DNA from: Nemertoderma westbladi
Lineage: Eukaryota; Xenacoelomorpha; Nemertodermatida; Nemertodermatidae
Length of the DNA: 64,000 nt
NCBI GenBank assembly: GCA_032718475.1
Contig: JAUCBJ010004839.1
Span: 1-64,000 of the forward strand
Reading direction: 5' to 3'
The notes beneath the pieces were generated by a model. That model was not told the origin of the DNA and searched no databases. It worked only from the letters and a program-made list of their open reading frames with translations. Within the stretch, counting starts at the first letter, position 1, and every line of letters starts with the position of its first letter. Made by a program: the position numbers and the translations under genes. Of this stretch, positions 22,401-30,400 are shown one piece after another.

Positions 22401-24235
22401 GTACTGGTCCAAGACACCGAAGCGCAACCATATTTTTCACAAATTAATTATTTTTGCCTCAGTCATACCCCTTTCACGGGGACAAAATTGTCATATATTT
22501 TCTTATATTTTTCTTATATAGGCTTAGCTATTGTGCAGTTTATTAACGGTATCGTTTAGTGTATGGCGGGTAGGCTTAGGATTAGGGTTGCGACACATAC
22601 CTGTATGTTTAGCATGTATTTATATTTGTTTGTGTTTGTGTGTTTGTTGTTCTTCGATGACCCTAGGGGTCGAGAAATATTTTGGGCTAAATGTCCTAAT
22701 TCTATAATTTTATTGGGGGTGTAAGACTCCTGTTCTTCCTTTTTAAGTTAATATATTTCTAAATATATGACTGACTGACAAACCAACCAACCGAACGACG
22801 GACAGACTACATTCCACCAAATACTAAAACTGACATCGGAAATGTAATCAGCGACCCCGAGAACCCCTGTAAATACTTTTAGCTCGGTGGTGTGCCTTAT
22901 GTCAGACACTATTAACCAACCAGACCGCATGCAGGCAATTGTGCGCGGGAAGGTTTGAACTTTGAAAGGTGATTATCTCCGAATGACGTTTTTTCGCTCG
23001 AAAAATACTTCCCCTCCGCCATTTCTTAACCGTTTTTTTTGCAAATTTTGATTTATATGAAAGGTAATTTTATAAGCTTCATTAAATTTTGACCAGATTT
23101 TTTTTTTATTTCATAATATTTCCCCAAGTTTTTTATGAAAAATTAAAAAAAACATGGGTTTTTAATTTTTTTTATTTTAATTTTTTTTTTAATCGTCAAT
23201 TATCAGAGTAAATGAAAATACAAAAAGTGGTCGAAAAATAAAGTGAAAAAAAGTTTGATAAAGTGCTGGTTCCCAAAAATATCGTATTGAATAATAAAAT
23301 CTTTTTAGCGAAAATTTTTAAATCTTACGCGAGCCGCTAGGGGGCGCCAAAAATTTTTCAAAATTTTTTTCAAATTTTTATTTACTGTACTTTAGTTCAT
23401 TCTCTTTTCGATGGTATATCGTTTTCTATGCATTTTTGCATTTTTGAAAAAATAAATTTTAATCTAAATAATTTGTGGATATATAATTGTTGTGTATTAT
23501 TTTTTAGGCTTCTGTTAGCAACGGTGCAGAAACAATATCATCGGTATACGATCCTCGTGACGTCATCCGTGACGCACCCGTGTCGCTATGCGACGGCCAA
23601 TGGCATTCGGTGAAGGTCACCAAGGGGAAGGCATCGCTCCAATTAGAAGTTGATGGAATTATCGGGGTTTTAAGGAATGGTGATGGTTCGGATTCCAGCA
23701 GTATTAGCAGCGATACAAAGTCATCTCTCTATCTGGGAAGCTTTGATCGTAAGTGTTATTGGTTACCATGGATACAATAAAGTTCTAGAACCGTCGGAGT
23801 CAGTAATTATTCAAATTGTAACCAAGTACATATCTTTTTTAATTATACTAAATAATTAATTAAGTTCGCAACACTAGGGGTCCCCTCACGACGGAACAGA
23901 TAGAGGGGGGGGGGGGGGGGGGGGGGGGCATTCGACATTATTATTCCCTCGCCATGGAAATATCGATGAAAATAACAGCTGATTATTCCCAGATATTGGA
24001 CAGCTCTTTCTAAGATCATGTAATAATTGATAAATTAGTTTTATAATCAATCGTATATAATATATATATATATTATTTATCAGGAAACAGTGTTGATGGC
24101 AGACAGCTGAGTAACCCTGACAATCATTACGTTGGATGCGTTAAAGGTATTCAAATATTTGGCAAACGCCAATCCCATTTGTCAAAACACCCAAGATCCG
24201 GAGATGTTTTCCTTTCGGCGTGCCCGTTGGAATAG
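1225..24235 (+). CDS. Laminin subunit alpha-like gene, C-terminal LG-domain region (13 exons, 5' incomplete)
   Basis: Thirteen exons (listed separately) join with consistent phases to 2,712 nt, that is 903 codons and a TAG stop. The product is a run of laminin G-like domains: the second half of LG1 (exon 1), LG2 (exons 2-5), LG3 (exons 5-8), an acidic linker in exon 8, LG4 (exons 8-10) and LG5 (exons 10-13). Each LG domain ends with the family's Gly-Cys...Cys pair (GFQGCLRD, YSGCLQS, FPGCLREP, YVGCVKG). Three LG domains, a linker, two more LG domains and an immediate stop without EGF modules is the layout of laminin alpha chains, whose LG domains bind integrins, dystroglycan and heparan sulphate in basement membranes. 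The N-terminal and coiled-coil parts lie upstream. Agrin, perlecan and neurexin are less likely because no EGF modules intervene. Two introns carry arrays made from the gene's own splice junctions. Confidence 0.87.
1741..1927 (+). CDS. Laminin alpha-like exon 2: start of LG2
   Basis: Acceptor GTGTTTCAG ends at 1740. Donor TTAA|GTGGGT follows 1927; 187 nt, entering phase 0 and leaving phase 1. It encodes FQFDGRGYVAIDHD, the usual opening strand of an LG domain, and ends in LLFYF, which continues naturally into exon 3. Confidence 0.88.
1928..2440 (+). other. Intron 2
   Basis: 513 bp of AT-rich sequence between a GTGGGT donor and a CTTTGCAG acceptor. I recognise nothing in it beyond its splice signals. 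Confidence 0.8.
2441..2652 (+). CDS. Laminin alpha-like exon 3: middle of LG2
   Basis: Acceptor ATCTTTGCAG, donor GAG|GTGAGT; 212 nt, phase 1 in, phase 0 out. It encodes AFLSVELVNGYIRIQFDLGG, the LG signature 'L..ELVNG.I...FDLG'. Confidence 0.9.
2762..2942 (+). CDS. Laminin alpha-like exon 4: end of LG2
   Basis: Acceptor TTATTCCAG, donor CAG|GTAGGA; 181 nt, phase 0 in, phase 1 out. It encodes VYIGGVPHG and GFQGCLRDIKLG, the terminal LG segment with the first cysteine of the domain's disulphide. Confidence 0.9.
3076..3184 (+). CDS. Laminin alpha-like exon 5: LG2 closing Cys and start of LG3
   Basis: Acceptor TATTTTACAG, donor CAT|GTAAGA; 109 nt, phase 1 in, phase 2 out. It begins GCSGSPP, supplying the second cysteine of LG2, then opens LG3 with YKGVFSQGYIQMPP. 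Confidence 0.87.
3185..4352 (+). other. Intron 5 with a foldback element
   Basis: 1,168 bp between a GTAAGA donor and a TTCTTCCAG acceptor. The centre is occupied by the foldback element at 3597-4063. The flanks hold no recognised feature. Confidence 0.75.
3597..4063. mobile_element. Foldback-type non-autonomous element with roughly 85-90-bp inverted arms
   Basis: The left arm begins CACGTGG and contains CAATTGAAAGCGGAGAGTC and GCGTTTTTTGACAC. The right arm carries the inverted forms GTGTCAAAAAACGC and GACTCTCCGCTTTCAATTG and ends CCACGTG. Similarity between the arms extends to about 3,686 and 3,977, with several mismatches. The 290-bp centre is rich in ACCGGT motifs. No ORF is visible. No target duplication was confirmed. 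Confidence 0.75.
4353..4572 (+). CDS. Laminin alpha-like exon 6: middle of LG3
   Basis: Acceptor GGTTCTTCCAG, donor ACT|GTGAGT; 220 nt, phase 2 in, phase 0 out. It encodes VSIELANGFVSVTFYDNG and NNKWHYVTLGRY, the LG core with the conserved 'W H . V' strand. Confidence 0.9.
4573..5353 (+). other. Intron 6
   Basis: 781 bp between GTGAGT and CTTTTTAG. It is half filled by the 30-bp tandem repeat at 4702-5094. Nothing else is recognised. Confidence 0.8.
4702..5094. repeat. 30-bp tandem repeat, 13 copies
   Basis: The unit is about 30 bp: GGACCCAGTAACATAGCGCC followed by CCCTACCGGC. Copies differ mainly in one codon-sized position (GGA, ATA or GTA). Because 30 is divisible by three, several frames stay open; this is not evidence of coding. 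Confidence 0.95.
5354..5560 (+). CDS. Laminin alpha-like exon 7: end of LG3
   Basis: Acceptor TTCTTTTTAG, donor GAG|GTAAGT; 207 nt, phase 0 at both ends. It encodes AVIFLGGAPNFKDF and NLYSGCLQSVYV, the terminal LG segment with its cysteine. The partner cysteine is in exon 8. Confidence 0.9.
5909..6900 (+). pseudogene. LINE ORF1 remnant
   Basis: A Kozak-like CACCATGG opens a 73-codon ORF rich in charged helix (LIREIKTKKK..LDEEHQLID) that stops at two TAGs. Beyond it, proline/arginine-rich frames follow, then a stretch around 6,500-6,780 reading PVIRAFHLN and MMNPDNWEDGVVIRNYRL. That reminds me of the end of the gag-like ORF1 of some LINEs, by general pattern only. Several frame changes are needed to read it through. 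Confidence 0.45.
6859..7880 (+). pseudogene. LINE ORF2 5' part: zinc finger and apurinic endonuclease
   Basis: CTGCLKQYIYLASLYKHQRGC-type spacing (Cys-x2-Cys ... His-x4-Cys) starts near 6,880 and is followed by IIVWNVKG near 7,035. DILVLTETMDSDL, then CYYTPNTEPS, ILAGDFNCRID (the Mg-binding GDFN motif) and NGCSFIDLVF are hallmarks of the exonuclease-endonuclease-phosphatase fold that nicks the LINE target. The frame changes once near 7,200. The reading frame then runs into the inserted element at 7,881, which interrupts the ORF immediately after a Cys-His-Ala-Ala segment. Confidence 0.8.
7881..10023. mobile_element. 2.1-kb non-autonomous DNA transposon with 13-bp inverted termini
   Basis: It starts CCCTGCAAACAAT and ends ATTGTTTGCAGGG, perfect 13-bp inverted repeats. 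The LINE reading frame is broken exactly here. Removing the element and one copy of a flanking AA restores a continuous frame across the join, so the apparent target duplication is AA. Several hundred bases at each end carry many copies of ATGTTATT/AATAACAT-like words, resembling subterminal transposase-binding repeats. The middle has no transposase ORF that I recognise. Confidence 0.8.
10024..11190 (+). pseudogene. LINE ORF2 reverse transcriptase region
   Basis: FRAEEITAVVSNQKLNKAAG-PDGVTNES, LLPLFKGKG, PDSYRGIVLLSCL and GFRTARSTI are RT motifs 0-3. A new frame from about 10,900 gives GVVQGDRLSPLLFSLL and the catalytic MYADDLVIA, then LKVNISKTKAV. The frame is broken between 10,768 and 10,902 by a stop and shifts. 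The core residues remain, so the copy decayed after insertion rather than losing a domain. Confidence 0.88.
11190..11790 (+). pseudogene. LINE ORF2 C-terminal part with CCHC motif
   Basis: FEYLGVTLSTKNG matches the thumb region that follows RT. Further downstream, in another frame, CRCLLCGQSAISSEHYTMC gives a Cys-x2-Cys-x8-His-x3-Cys zinc motif like that closing ORF2 of several LINE clades. At least one frameshift near 11,490 breaks it. Confidence 0.65.
11830..12129 (+). other. AT-rich low-complexity spacer in intron 7
   Basis: TTATT/TTTATT-rich DNA between the LINE tail and the 53-bp array. I see no feature in it. Confidence 0.7.
12130..15306 (+). repeat. 53-bp tandem array made of a 3' splice site plus the first 21 bases of exon 8 (about 60 copies)
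   Basis: Each unit reads GTTATGTAACCTTTTCCTTA-CAG followed by (G/A/T)CTACCCGTCACACTAATGTT, then CTCTCTGTTGTT. The last unit supplies the real acceptor of exon 8 (CAG at 15283-15285) and the exon's first 21 bases. Nearly every unit keeps a pyrimidine tract and CAG; one (near 13,855) has CAA. Small deletions in some copies (for example GTTCTCGTTTTTATG) show independent drift. In the exon frame, use of an upstream unit would meet a TAA within about 13 codons. Confidence 0.95.
15286..15470 (+). CDS. Laminin alpha-like exon 8: LG3 end and LG3-LG4 linker
   Basis: Acceptor TTTTCCTTACAG, donor AAGCG|GTATGT; 185 nt, phase 0 in, phase 2 out. ATRHTNVVFRSCPDDG supplies the closing cysteine of LG3. An acidic Ser/Thr/Asp-rich linker (SDDASTSDTPEG) follows, then LPTCSLSS opens LG4. 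The first 21 bases are the exonic part of the 53-bp array unit. Confidence 0.88.
15725..15902 (+). CDS. Laminin alpha-like exon 9: first half of LG4
   Basis: Acceptor TTTTTTCTACAG, donor AAG|GTAGGT; 178 nt, phase 2 in, phase 0 out. It encodes SYVAFETTKSM, FNFTVEFKADQKAGVILYIG and HAIYMSSGK, typical LG strands. Confidence 0.9.
15903..17235 (+). other. Intron 9
   Basis: 1,333 bp. It holds a 29-bp tandem repeat (15,969-16,299), a dispersed-repeat copy starting near 16,510 (see findings) and a 24-base poly-C run (17,031-17,054). The rest is AT-rich without a recognised feature. Confidence 0.8.
15969..16299. repeat. 29-bp tandem repeat, about 8 regular copies plus diverged edge units
   Basis: The unit reads GGACAATAGCCCCCCGTACA followed by GTAGCCCCC. 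The last four units shorten and diverge (GGACAGTAGC with CTCCC, ACC or TCCC). The DNA is strongly C-rich on the plus strand. Confidence 0.93.
17236..17614 (+). CDS. Laminin alpha-like exon 10: rest of LG4 and start of LG5
   Basis: Acceptor TCACTTTAG, donor AAAAG|GTGCGT; 379 nt, phase 0 in, phase 1 out. It encodes NNDTWYRVTATRTGRKATL, PPFLLGGGPDG, FPGCLREPRIFG and NVSECPGL, the complete second half of LG4 with both cysteines. ESGIFFGK then begins LG5. It is much richer in GC than the flanking introns. Confidence 0.92.
17615..18303 (+). other. Intron 10
   Basis: 689 bp from GTGCGT to ATTTACAG. It includes a G-rich patch (17,690-17,725). I recognise no gene or repeat family in it. Confidence 0.75.
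18304..18500 (+). CDS. Laminin alpha-like exon 11: first half of LG5
   Basis: Acceptor TTATATTTACAG, donor GGAG|GTTAGT; 197 nt, phase 1 in, phase 0 out. It encodes DGGYVELFNTREG, HHGVIFYVGLPF and LALELVNGRLE, the LG signature again. The last 24 bases (18,477-18,500) with the following GTTAGTTAGTA are the founding unit of the 35-bp array. Confidence 0.9.
18477..22200 (+). repeat. 35-bp tandem array made of the exon 11 end plus its 5' splice site (roughly 100 units)
   Basis: Unit: GAGTTAGTCAACGGCCGATT-GGAG, then GTTAGTTAGTA. The first copy is the real end and donor of exon 11. In the first 1.5 kb most copies keep GGAG|GTTAGT. Later a common variant GGAGTTTAGT loses the GT at the junction. Shorter inserts (GAGTTAATTAGTA) recur at regular intervals, showing higher-order blocks of several units. 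Reading from the exon into the repeat meets TAG at the third codon. Confidence 0.95.
22201..23507 (+). other. Remainder of intron 11
   Basis: 1.3 kb after the array, ending at the ATTTTTTAG acceptor. From about 22,960 it carries T-rich DNA with GATTATCTCCGAAT and a GCTAGGGGGCGCC word related to a copy in intron 9. No ORF or RNA gene is recognised. Confidence 0.7.
23508..23748 (+). CDS. Laminin alpha-like exon 12: middle of LG5
   Basis: Acceptor TATTTTTTAG, donor GATC|GTAAGT; 241 nt, phase 0 in, phase 1 out. It encodes APVSLCDGQWHSVKVTKGKA, LQLEVDG and SSLYLGSFD. The 'C D G . W H . V' strand is characteristic of LG domains. Confidence 0.92.
23749..24083 (+). other. Intron 12
   Basis: 335 bp with a 24-base poly-G run (23,905-23,928) and a TATATA stretch before the acceptor TTATCAG. 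Nothing else is recognised. Confidence 0.8.
24084..24235 (+). CDS. Laminin alpha-like last exon: end of LG5 and stop
   Basis: Acceptor TTATTTATCAG; 152 nt, phase 1 in, ending in TAG at 24233-24235. It encodes NPDNHYVGCVKGIQIFG and FLSACPLE, giving the closing cysteine pair of LG5 immediately before the stop, as in laminin alpha chains. Confidence 0.92.
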
Positions 24236-24273
24236 AACTGCAGACGGCGTGCCCGTTGGAATAGAACTGCAGA
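24216..24273 (+). repeat. 29-bp perfect tandem duplication spanning the stop codon
   Basis: CGGCGTGCCCGTTGGAATAG plus ACTGCAGA occurs twice head to tail (24,216-24,244 and 24,245-24,273). The first copy holds the last codons and TAG stop; the second is entirely 3' UTR. Confidence 0.95.
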
Positions 24274-24440
24274 AGATATCAATCGTCGCATTCATTTAGG
24301 TCACCTAGTTTCTTACAATTAACTTTCTTTTTAGAATTTATTGATATTATTTAACTACAACTATATATACAGATATCGGAGTTTTGTTTTAAAATTATGA
24401 TACTTTTATAAATTTTATGTTCAATATCTGTTTAATTTTG
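24236..24440 (+). other. 3' UTR candidate of the laminin alpha-like gene
   Basis: About 200 bp between the stop and the satellite. No AATAAA is present. TATAAA at 24,407-24,412 is the only variant poly(A) signal I see, with a T-rich stretch after it. Confidence 0.5.
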
Positions 24441-27400
24441 AATTTAGTGCACACCAACTCCTAGACATTACCATATCTGGATATTTACTGAAATGTAGTG
24501 CACACCAACTCCTAGACATTACCATATCTGGATATTTACTGAAATGTAGTGCACACCAACTCCTAGACATTACCATATCTGGATACTTACTGAAATTTAG
24601 TGCACACCAACTCCTAGACATTACCATATCTGGATATTTACTGAAATGTAGTGCACACCAACTCCTAGACATTACCATATCTGGATATTTACTGAAATAT
24701 AGTTCACACCAACTCCTAGACATTACCATATCTGGATATTTACTGAAATTTAGTGCACACCAACTCCTAGACATTACCATATCTGGATATTTACTGAAAT
24801 GTAGTGCACACCAACTCCTAGACATTACCATATCTGGATATTTACTTAAATGTAATGCACACCAACTCCTAGACATTACCATATCTGGATATTTACTGAA
24901 ATTTAGTGCACACCAACTCCTAGACATTACCATATCTGGATATTTACTGAAATGTAGTGCACACCAACTCCTAGACATTACCATATCTGGATATTTACTG
25001 AAATATAGTTCACACCAACTCCTAGACATTACCATATCTGGATATTTACTGAAATGTAGTGCACACCAACTCCTAGACATTACCATATCTGTATATTTAC
25101 TGAAATGTAGTGCACACCAACTCCTAGACATTACCATATCTGGATATTTACAGAAATTTAGTGCACACCAACTCCTAGACATTACCATATCTGGATATTT
25201 ACTGAAATGTAGTGCACACCAACTCCTAGACATTACCATATCTGGATATTTACTGAAATGTAGTGCACACCAACTCCTAGACATTATCATATCTGGATAT
25301 TTACTGAAATGTAGTGCACACCAACTCCTAGACATTATCATATCTGGATATTTACTGAAATGTAGTGCACACCAACTCCTAGACATTACCATATCTGGAT
25401 ATTTACTGAAATTTAGTGCACACCAACTCCTAGACATTACCATATCTGGATATTTACTGAAATGTAGTGCACACCAACTCCTAGACATTACCATATCTGG
25501 ATATTTACTGAAATTTAGTGCACACCAACTCCTAGACATTACCATATCTGGATATTTACTGAAATGTAGTGCACACCAACTCCTAGACATTATCATATCT
25601 GGATATTTACTGAAATGTAGTGCACACCAACTCCTAGACATTATCATATCTGGATATTTACTGAAATGTAGTGCACACCAACTCCTAGACATTACCATAT
25701 CTGGATATTTACTGAAATTTAGTGCACACCAACTCCTAGACATTACCATATCTGGATATTTACTGAAATGTAGTGCACACCAACTCCTAGACATTACCAT
25801 ATCTGGATATTTACTGAAATTTAGTGCACACCAACTCCTAGACATTACCATATCTGGATATTTACTGAAATGTAGTGCACACCAACTCCTAGACATTACC
25901 ATATCTGGATATTTACTTAAATGTAATGCACACCAACTCCTAGACATTACCATATCTGGATATTTACTGAAATGTAGTGCACACCAACTCCTAGACATTA
26001 CCATATCTGGATATTTACTGAAATGTAGTGCACACCAACTCCTAGACATTACCATATCTGGATATTTACTGAAATGTAGTGCACACCAACTCCTAGACAT
26101 TACCATATCTGGATATTTACTGAAATGTAGTGCACACCAACTCCTATAGACATTACCATATCTGTATATTTACTGAAATGTAGTGCACATCAACTCCTAG
26201 ACATTACCATATCTGGATATTTACTGAAATGTAGTGCACACCAACTCCTAGACATTACCATATCTGGATATTTACTGAAATATAGTGCACACCAACTCCT
26301 AGACATTACCATATCTGGATATTTACTGAAATTTAGTGCACACCAACTCCTAGACATTACCATATCTGGATATTTACTGAAATGTAGTGCACACCAACTC
26401 CTAGACATTATCATATCTGGATATTTACTGAAATGTAGTGCACACCAACTCCTAGACATTACCATATCTGGATATTTACTGAAATTTAGTGCACACCAAC
26501 TCCTAGACATTACCATATCTGGATATTTACTGAAATGTAGTGCACACCAACTCCTAGACATTACCATATCTGGATATTTACTGAAATTTAGTGCACACCA
26601 ACTCCTAGACATTACCATATCTGGATATTTACTGAAATGTAGTGCACACCAACTCCTAGACATTACCATATCTGGATATTTACTTAAATGTAATGCACAC
26701 CAACTCCTAGACATTACCATATCTGGATATTTACTGAAATGTAGTGCACACCAACTCCTAGACATTAACATATCTGGATATTTACTGAAATGTAGTGCAC
26801 ACCAACTCCTAGACATTACCATAGCTGGATATTTACTGAAATGTAGTGCACACCAACTCCTAGACATTACCATATCTGGATATTTACTGAAATGTAGTGC
26901 ACACCAACTCCTATAGACATTACCATATCTGTATATTTACTGAAATGTAGTGCACATCAACTCCTAGACATTACCATATCTGGATATTTACTGAAATGTA
27001 GTGCACACCAACTCTTAGACATTACCATATCTGGATATTTACTGAAATATAGTGCACACCAACTCCTAGACATTACCATATCTGGATATTTACTGAAATT
27101 TAGTGCACACCAACTCCTAGACATTACCATATCTGGATATTTACTGAAATGTAGTGCACACCAACTCCTAGACATTACCATATCTGTATATTTACTGAAA
27201 TTTAGTGCACACCAACTCCTAGACATTACCATATCTGGATATTTACTGAAATGTGGTGCACACCAACTCCTAGACATTACCATATTTGGATATTTACTGA
27301 AATGTAGTGCACACCAACTCCTAGACATTACCATATCTGGATATTTACTGAAATGTAGTTCACACCAACTCCTAGACATTACCATATCTGGATATTTACT

Positions 27401-30400
27401 GAAATGTAGTGCACACCAACTCCTAGACATTACCATATCTGGATATTTACTGAAATGTAGTGCACACCAACTCCTAGACATTACCATATCTGGATATTTA
27501 CTGAAATTTAGTGCACACCAACTCCTAGACATTACCATATCTGGATATTTACTGAAATGTAGTGCACACCAACTCCTAGACATTACCATATCTGGATATT
27601 TACTGAAATGTAGTGCACACCAACTCCTAGACATTACCATATCTGGATGTTTACTGAAATTTAGTGCACACCAACTCCTAGACATTACCATATCTGGATA
27701 TTTACTGAAATTTAGTGCACACCAACTCCTAGACATTGCCATATCTGGATATTTACTGAAATGTAGTGCTCACCAACTCCTAGACATTACCATATTTGGA
27801 TATTTACTGAAATGTAGTGCACACCAACTCCTAGACATTACCATATCTGGATATTTACTGAAATGTAGTGCACACCAACTCCTAGACATTACCATATCTG
27901 GATGTTTACTGAAATTTAGTGCACACCAACTCCTAGACATTACCATATCTGGATATTTACTGAAATTTAGTGCACACCAACTCCTAGACATTGCCATATC
28001 TGGATATTTACTGAAATGTAGTGCTCACCAACTCCTAGACATTACCATATTTGGATATTTACTGAAATGTAGTGCACACCAACTCCTAGACATTACCATA
28101 TCTGGATGTTTACTGAAATTTAGTGCACACCAACTCCTAGACATTACCATATCTGGATATTTACTGAAATTTAGTGCACACCAACTCCTAGACATTGCCA
28201 TATCTGGATAATTACTGAAATGTAGTGCACACCAACTCCTAGACATTACCATATCTGGATATTTACTGAAATGTGGTGCACACCAACTCCTAGACATTAC
28301 CATATCTGGATATTTACTGAAATGTAGTGCACACCAACTCCTAGACATTACCATATCTGGATATTTACTGAAATGTAGTGCACACCAACTCCTAGACATT
28401 ACCATATCTGGATATTTACTGAAATGTAGTGCACACCAACTCCTAGACATTACCATATCTGGATATTTACTGAAATGTAGTGCACACCAACTCCTAGACA
28501 TTACCATATCTGGATATTTACTGAAATGTAGTGCACACCAACTCCTAGACATTACCATATCTGGATATTTACTGAAATGTAGTGCACACCAACTCCTAGA
28601 CATTACCATATCTGGATATTTACTGAAATGTAGTGCACACCAACTCCTAGACATTACCATATCTGGATATTTACTGAAATGTGGTGCACACCAACTCCTA
28701 GACATTACCATATTTGGATATTTACTGAAATGTAGTGCACACCAACTCCTAGACATTACCATATCTGGATATTTACTGAAATTTAGTGCACACCAACTCC
28801 TAGACATTACCATATCTGGATATTTACTGAAATGTAGTGCACACCAACTCCTAGACATTACCATATCTGGATATTTACTGAAATGTGGTGCACACCAACT
28901 CCTAGACATTACCATATTTGGATATTTACTGAAATGTAGTGCACACCAACTCCTAGACATTACCATATTTGGATATTTACTGAAATGTAGTGCACACCAA
29001 CTCCTAGACATTACCATATCTGGATATTTACTGAAATTTAGTGCACACCAACTCCTAGACATTACCATATCTGGATATTTACTGAAATGTAGTGCACACC
29101 AACTCCTAGACATTACCATATCTGGATATTTACTGAAATGTAGTGCACACCAACTCCTAGACATTACCATATCTGGATATTTACTGAAATGTAGTGCACA
29201 CCAACTCCTAGACATTACCATATCTGGATATTTACTGAAATGTGGTGCACACCAACTCCTAGACATTACCATATTTGGATATTTACTGAAATGTAGTGCA
29301 CACCAACTCCTAGACATTACCATATCTGGATATTTACTGAAATTTAGTGCACACCAACTCCTAGACATTACCATATCTGGATATTTACTGAAATGTAGTG
29401 CACACCAACTCCTAGACATTACCATATCTGGATATTTACTGAAATGTGGTGCACACCAACTCCTAGACATTACCATATTTGGATATTTACTGAAATGTAG
29501 TGCACACCAACTCCTAGACATTACCATATTTGGATATTTACTGAAATGTAGTGCACACCAACTCCTAGACATTACCATATCTGGATATTTACTGAAATTT
29601 AGTGCACACCAACTCCTAGACATTACCATATCTGGATATTTACTGAAATGTAGTGCACACCAACTCCTAGACATTACCATATCTGGATATTTACTGAAAT
29701 GTAGTGCACACCAACTCCTAGACATTACCATATCTGGATGTTTACTGAAATTTAGTGCACACCAACTCCTAGACATTACCATATCTGGATATTTACTGAA
29801 ATTTAGTGCACACCAACTCCTAGACATTGCCATATCTGGATATTTACTGAAATGTAGTGCTCACCAACTCCTAGACATTACCATATCTGGATATTTACTG
29901 AAATGTAGTGCACACCAACTCCTAGACATTACCATATCTGGATATTTACTGAAATTTAGTGCACACCAACTCCTAGACATTACCATATCTGGATATTTAC
30001 TGAAATTTAATGCACACCAACTCCTAGACATTACCATATCTGGATATTTACTGAAATTTAGTGCACACCAACTCGTAGTCATTACCATATCTGTATATTT
30101 ACTGAAATTTAGTGCACACCAACTCCTAGACATTACCATATCTGTATATTTACTGAAATTTAGTGCACACCAACTCCTAGACATTACCATATCTGGATAT
30201 TTACTGAAATTTAGTGCACACCAACTCCTAGACATTACCATATCTGTATATTTACTGAAATTTAGTGCACACCAACTCCTAGACATTACCATATCTGTAT
30301 ATTTACTGAAATTTAGTGCACACGAACTCCTAGACATTACCATATCTGTATATTTACTGAAATTTAGTACACACCAACTCCTAGACATTACCATATCTGT

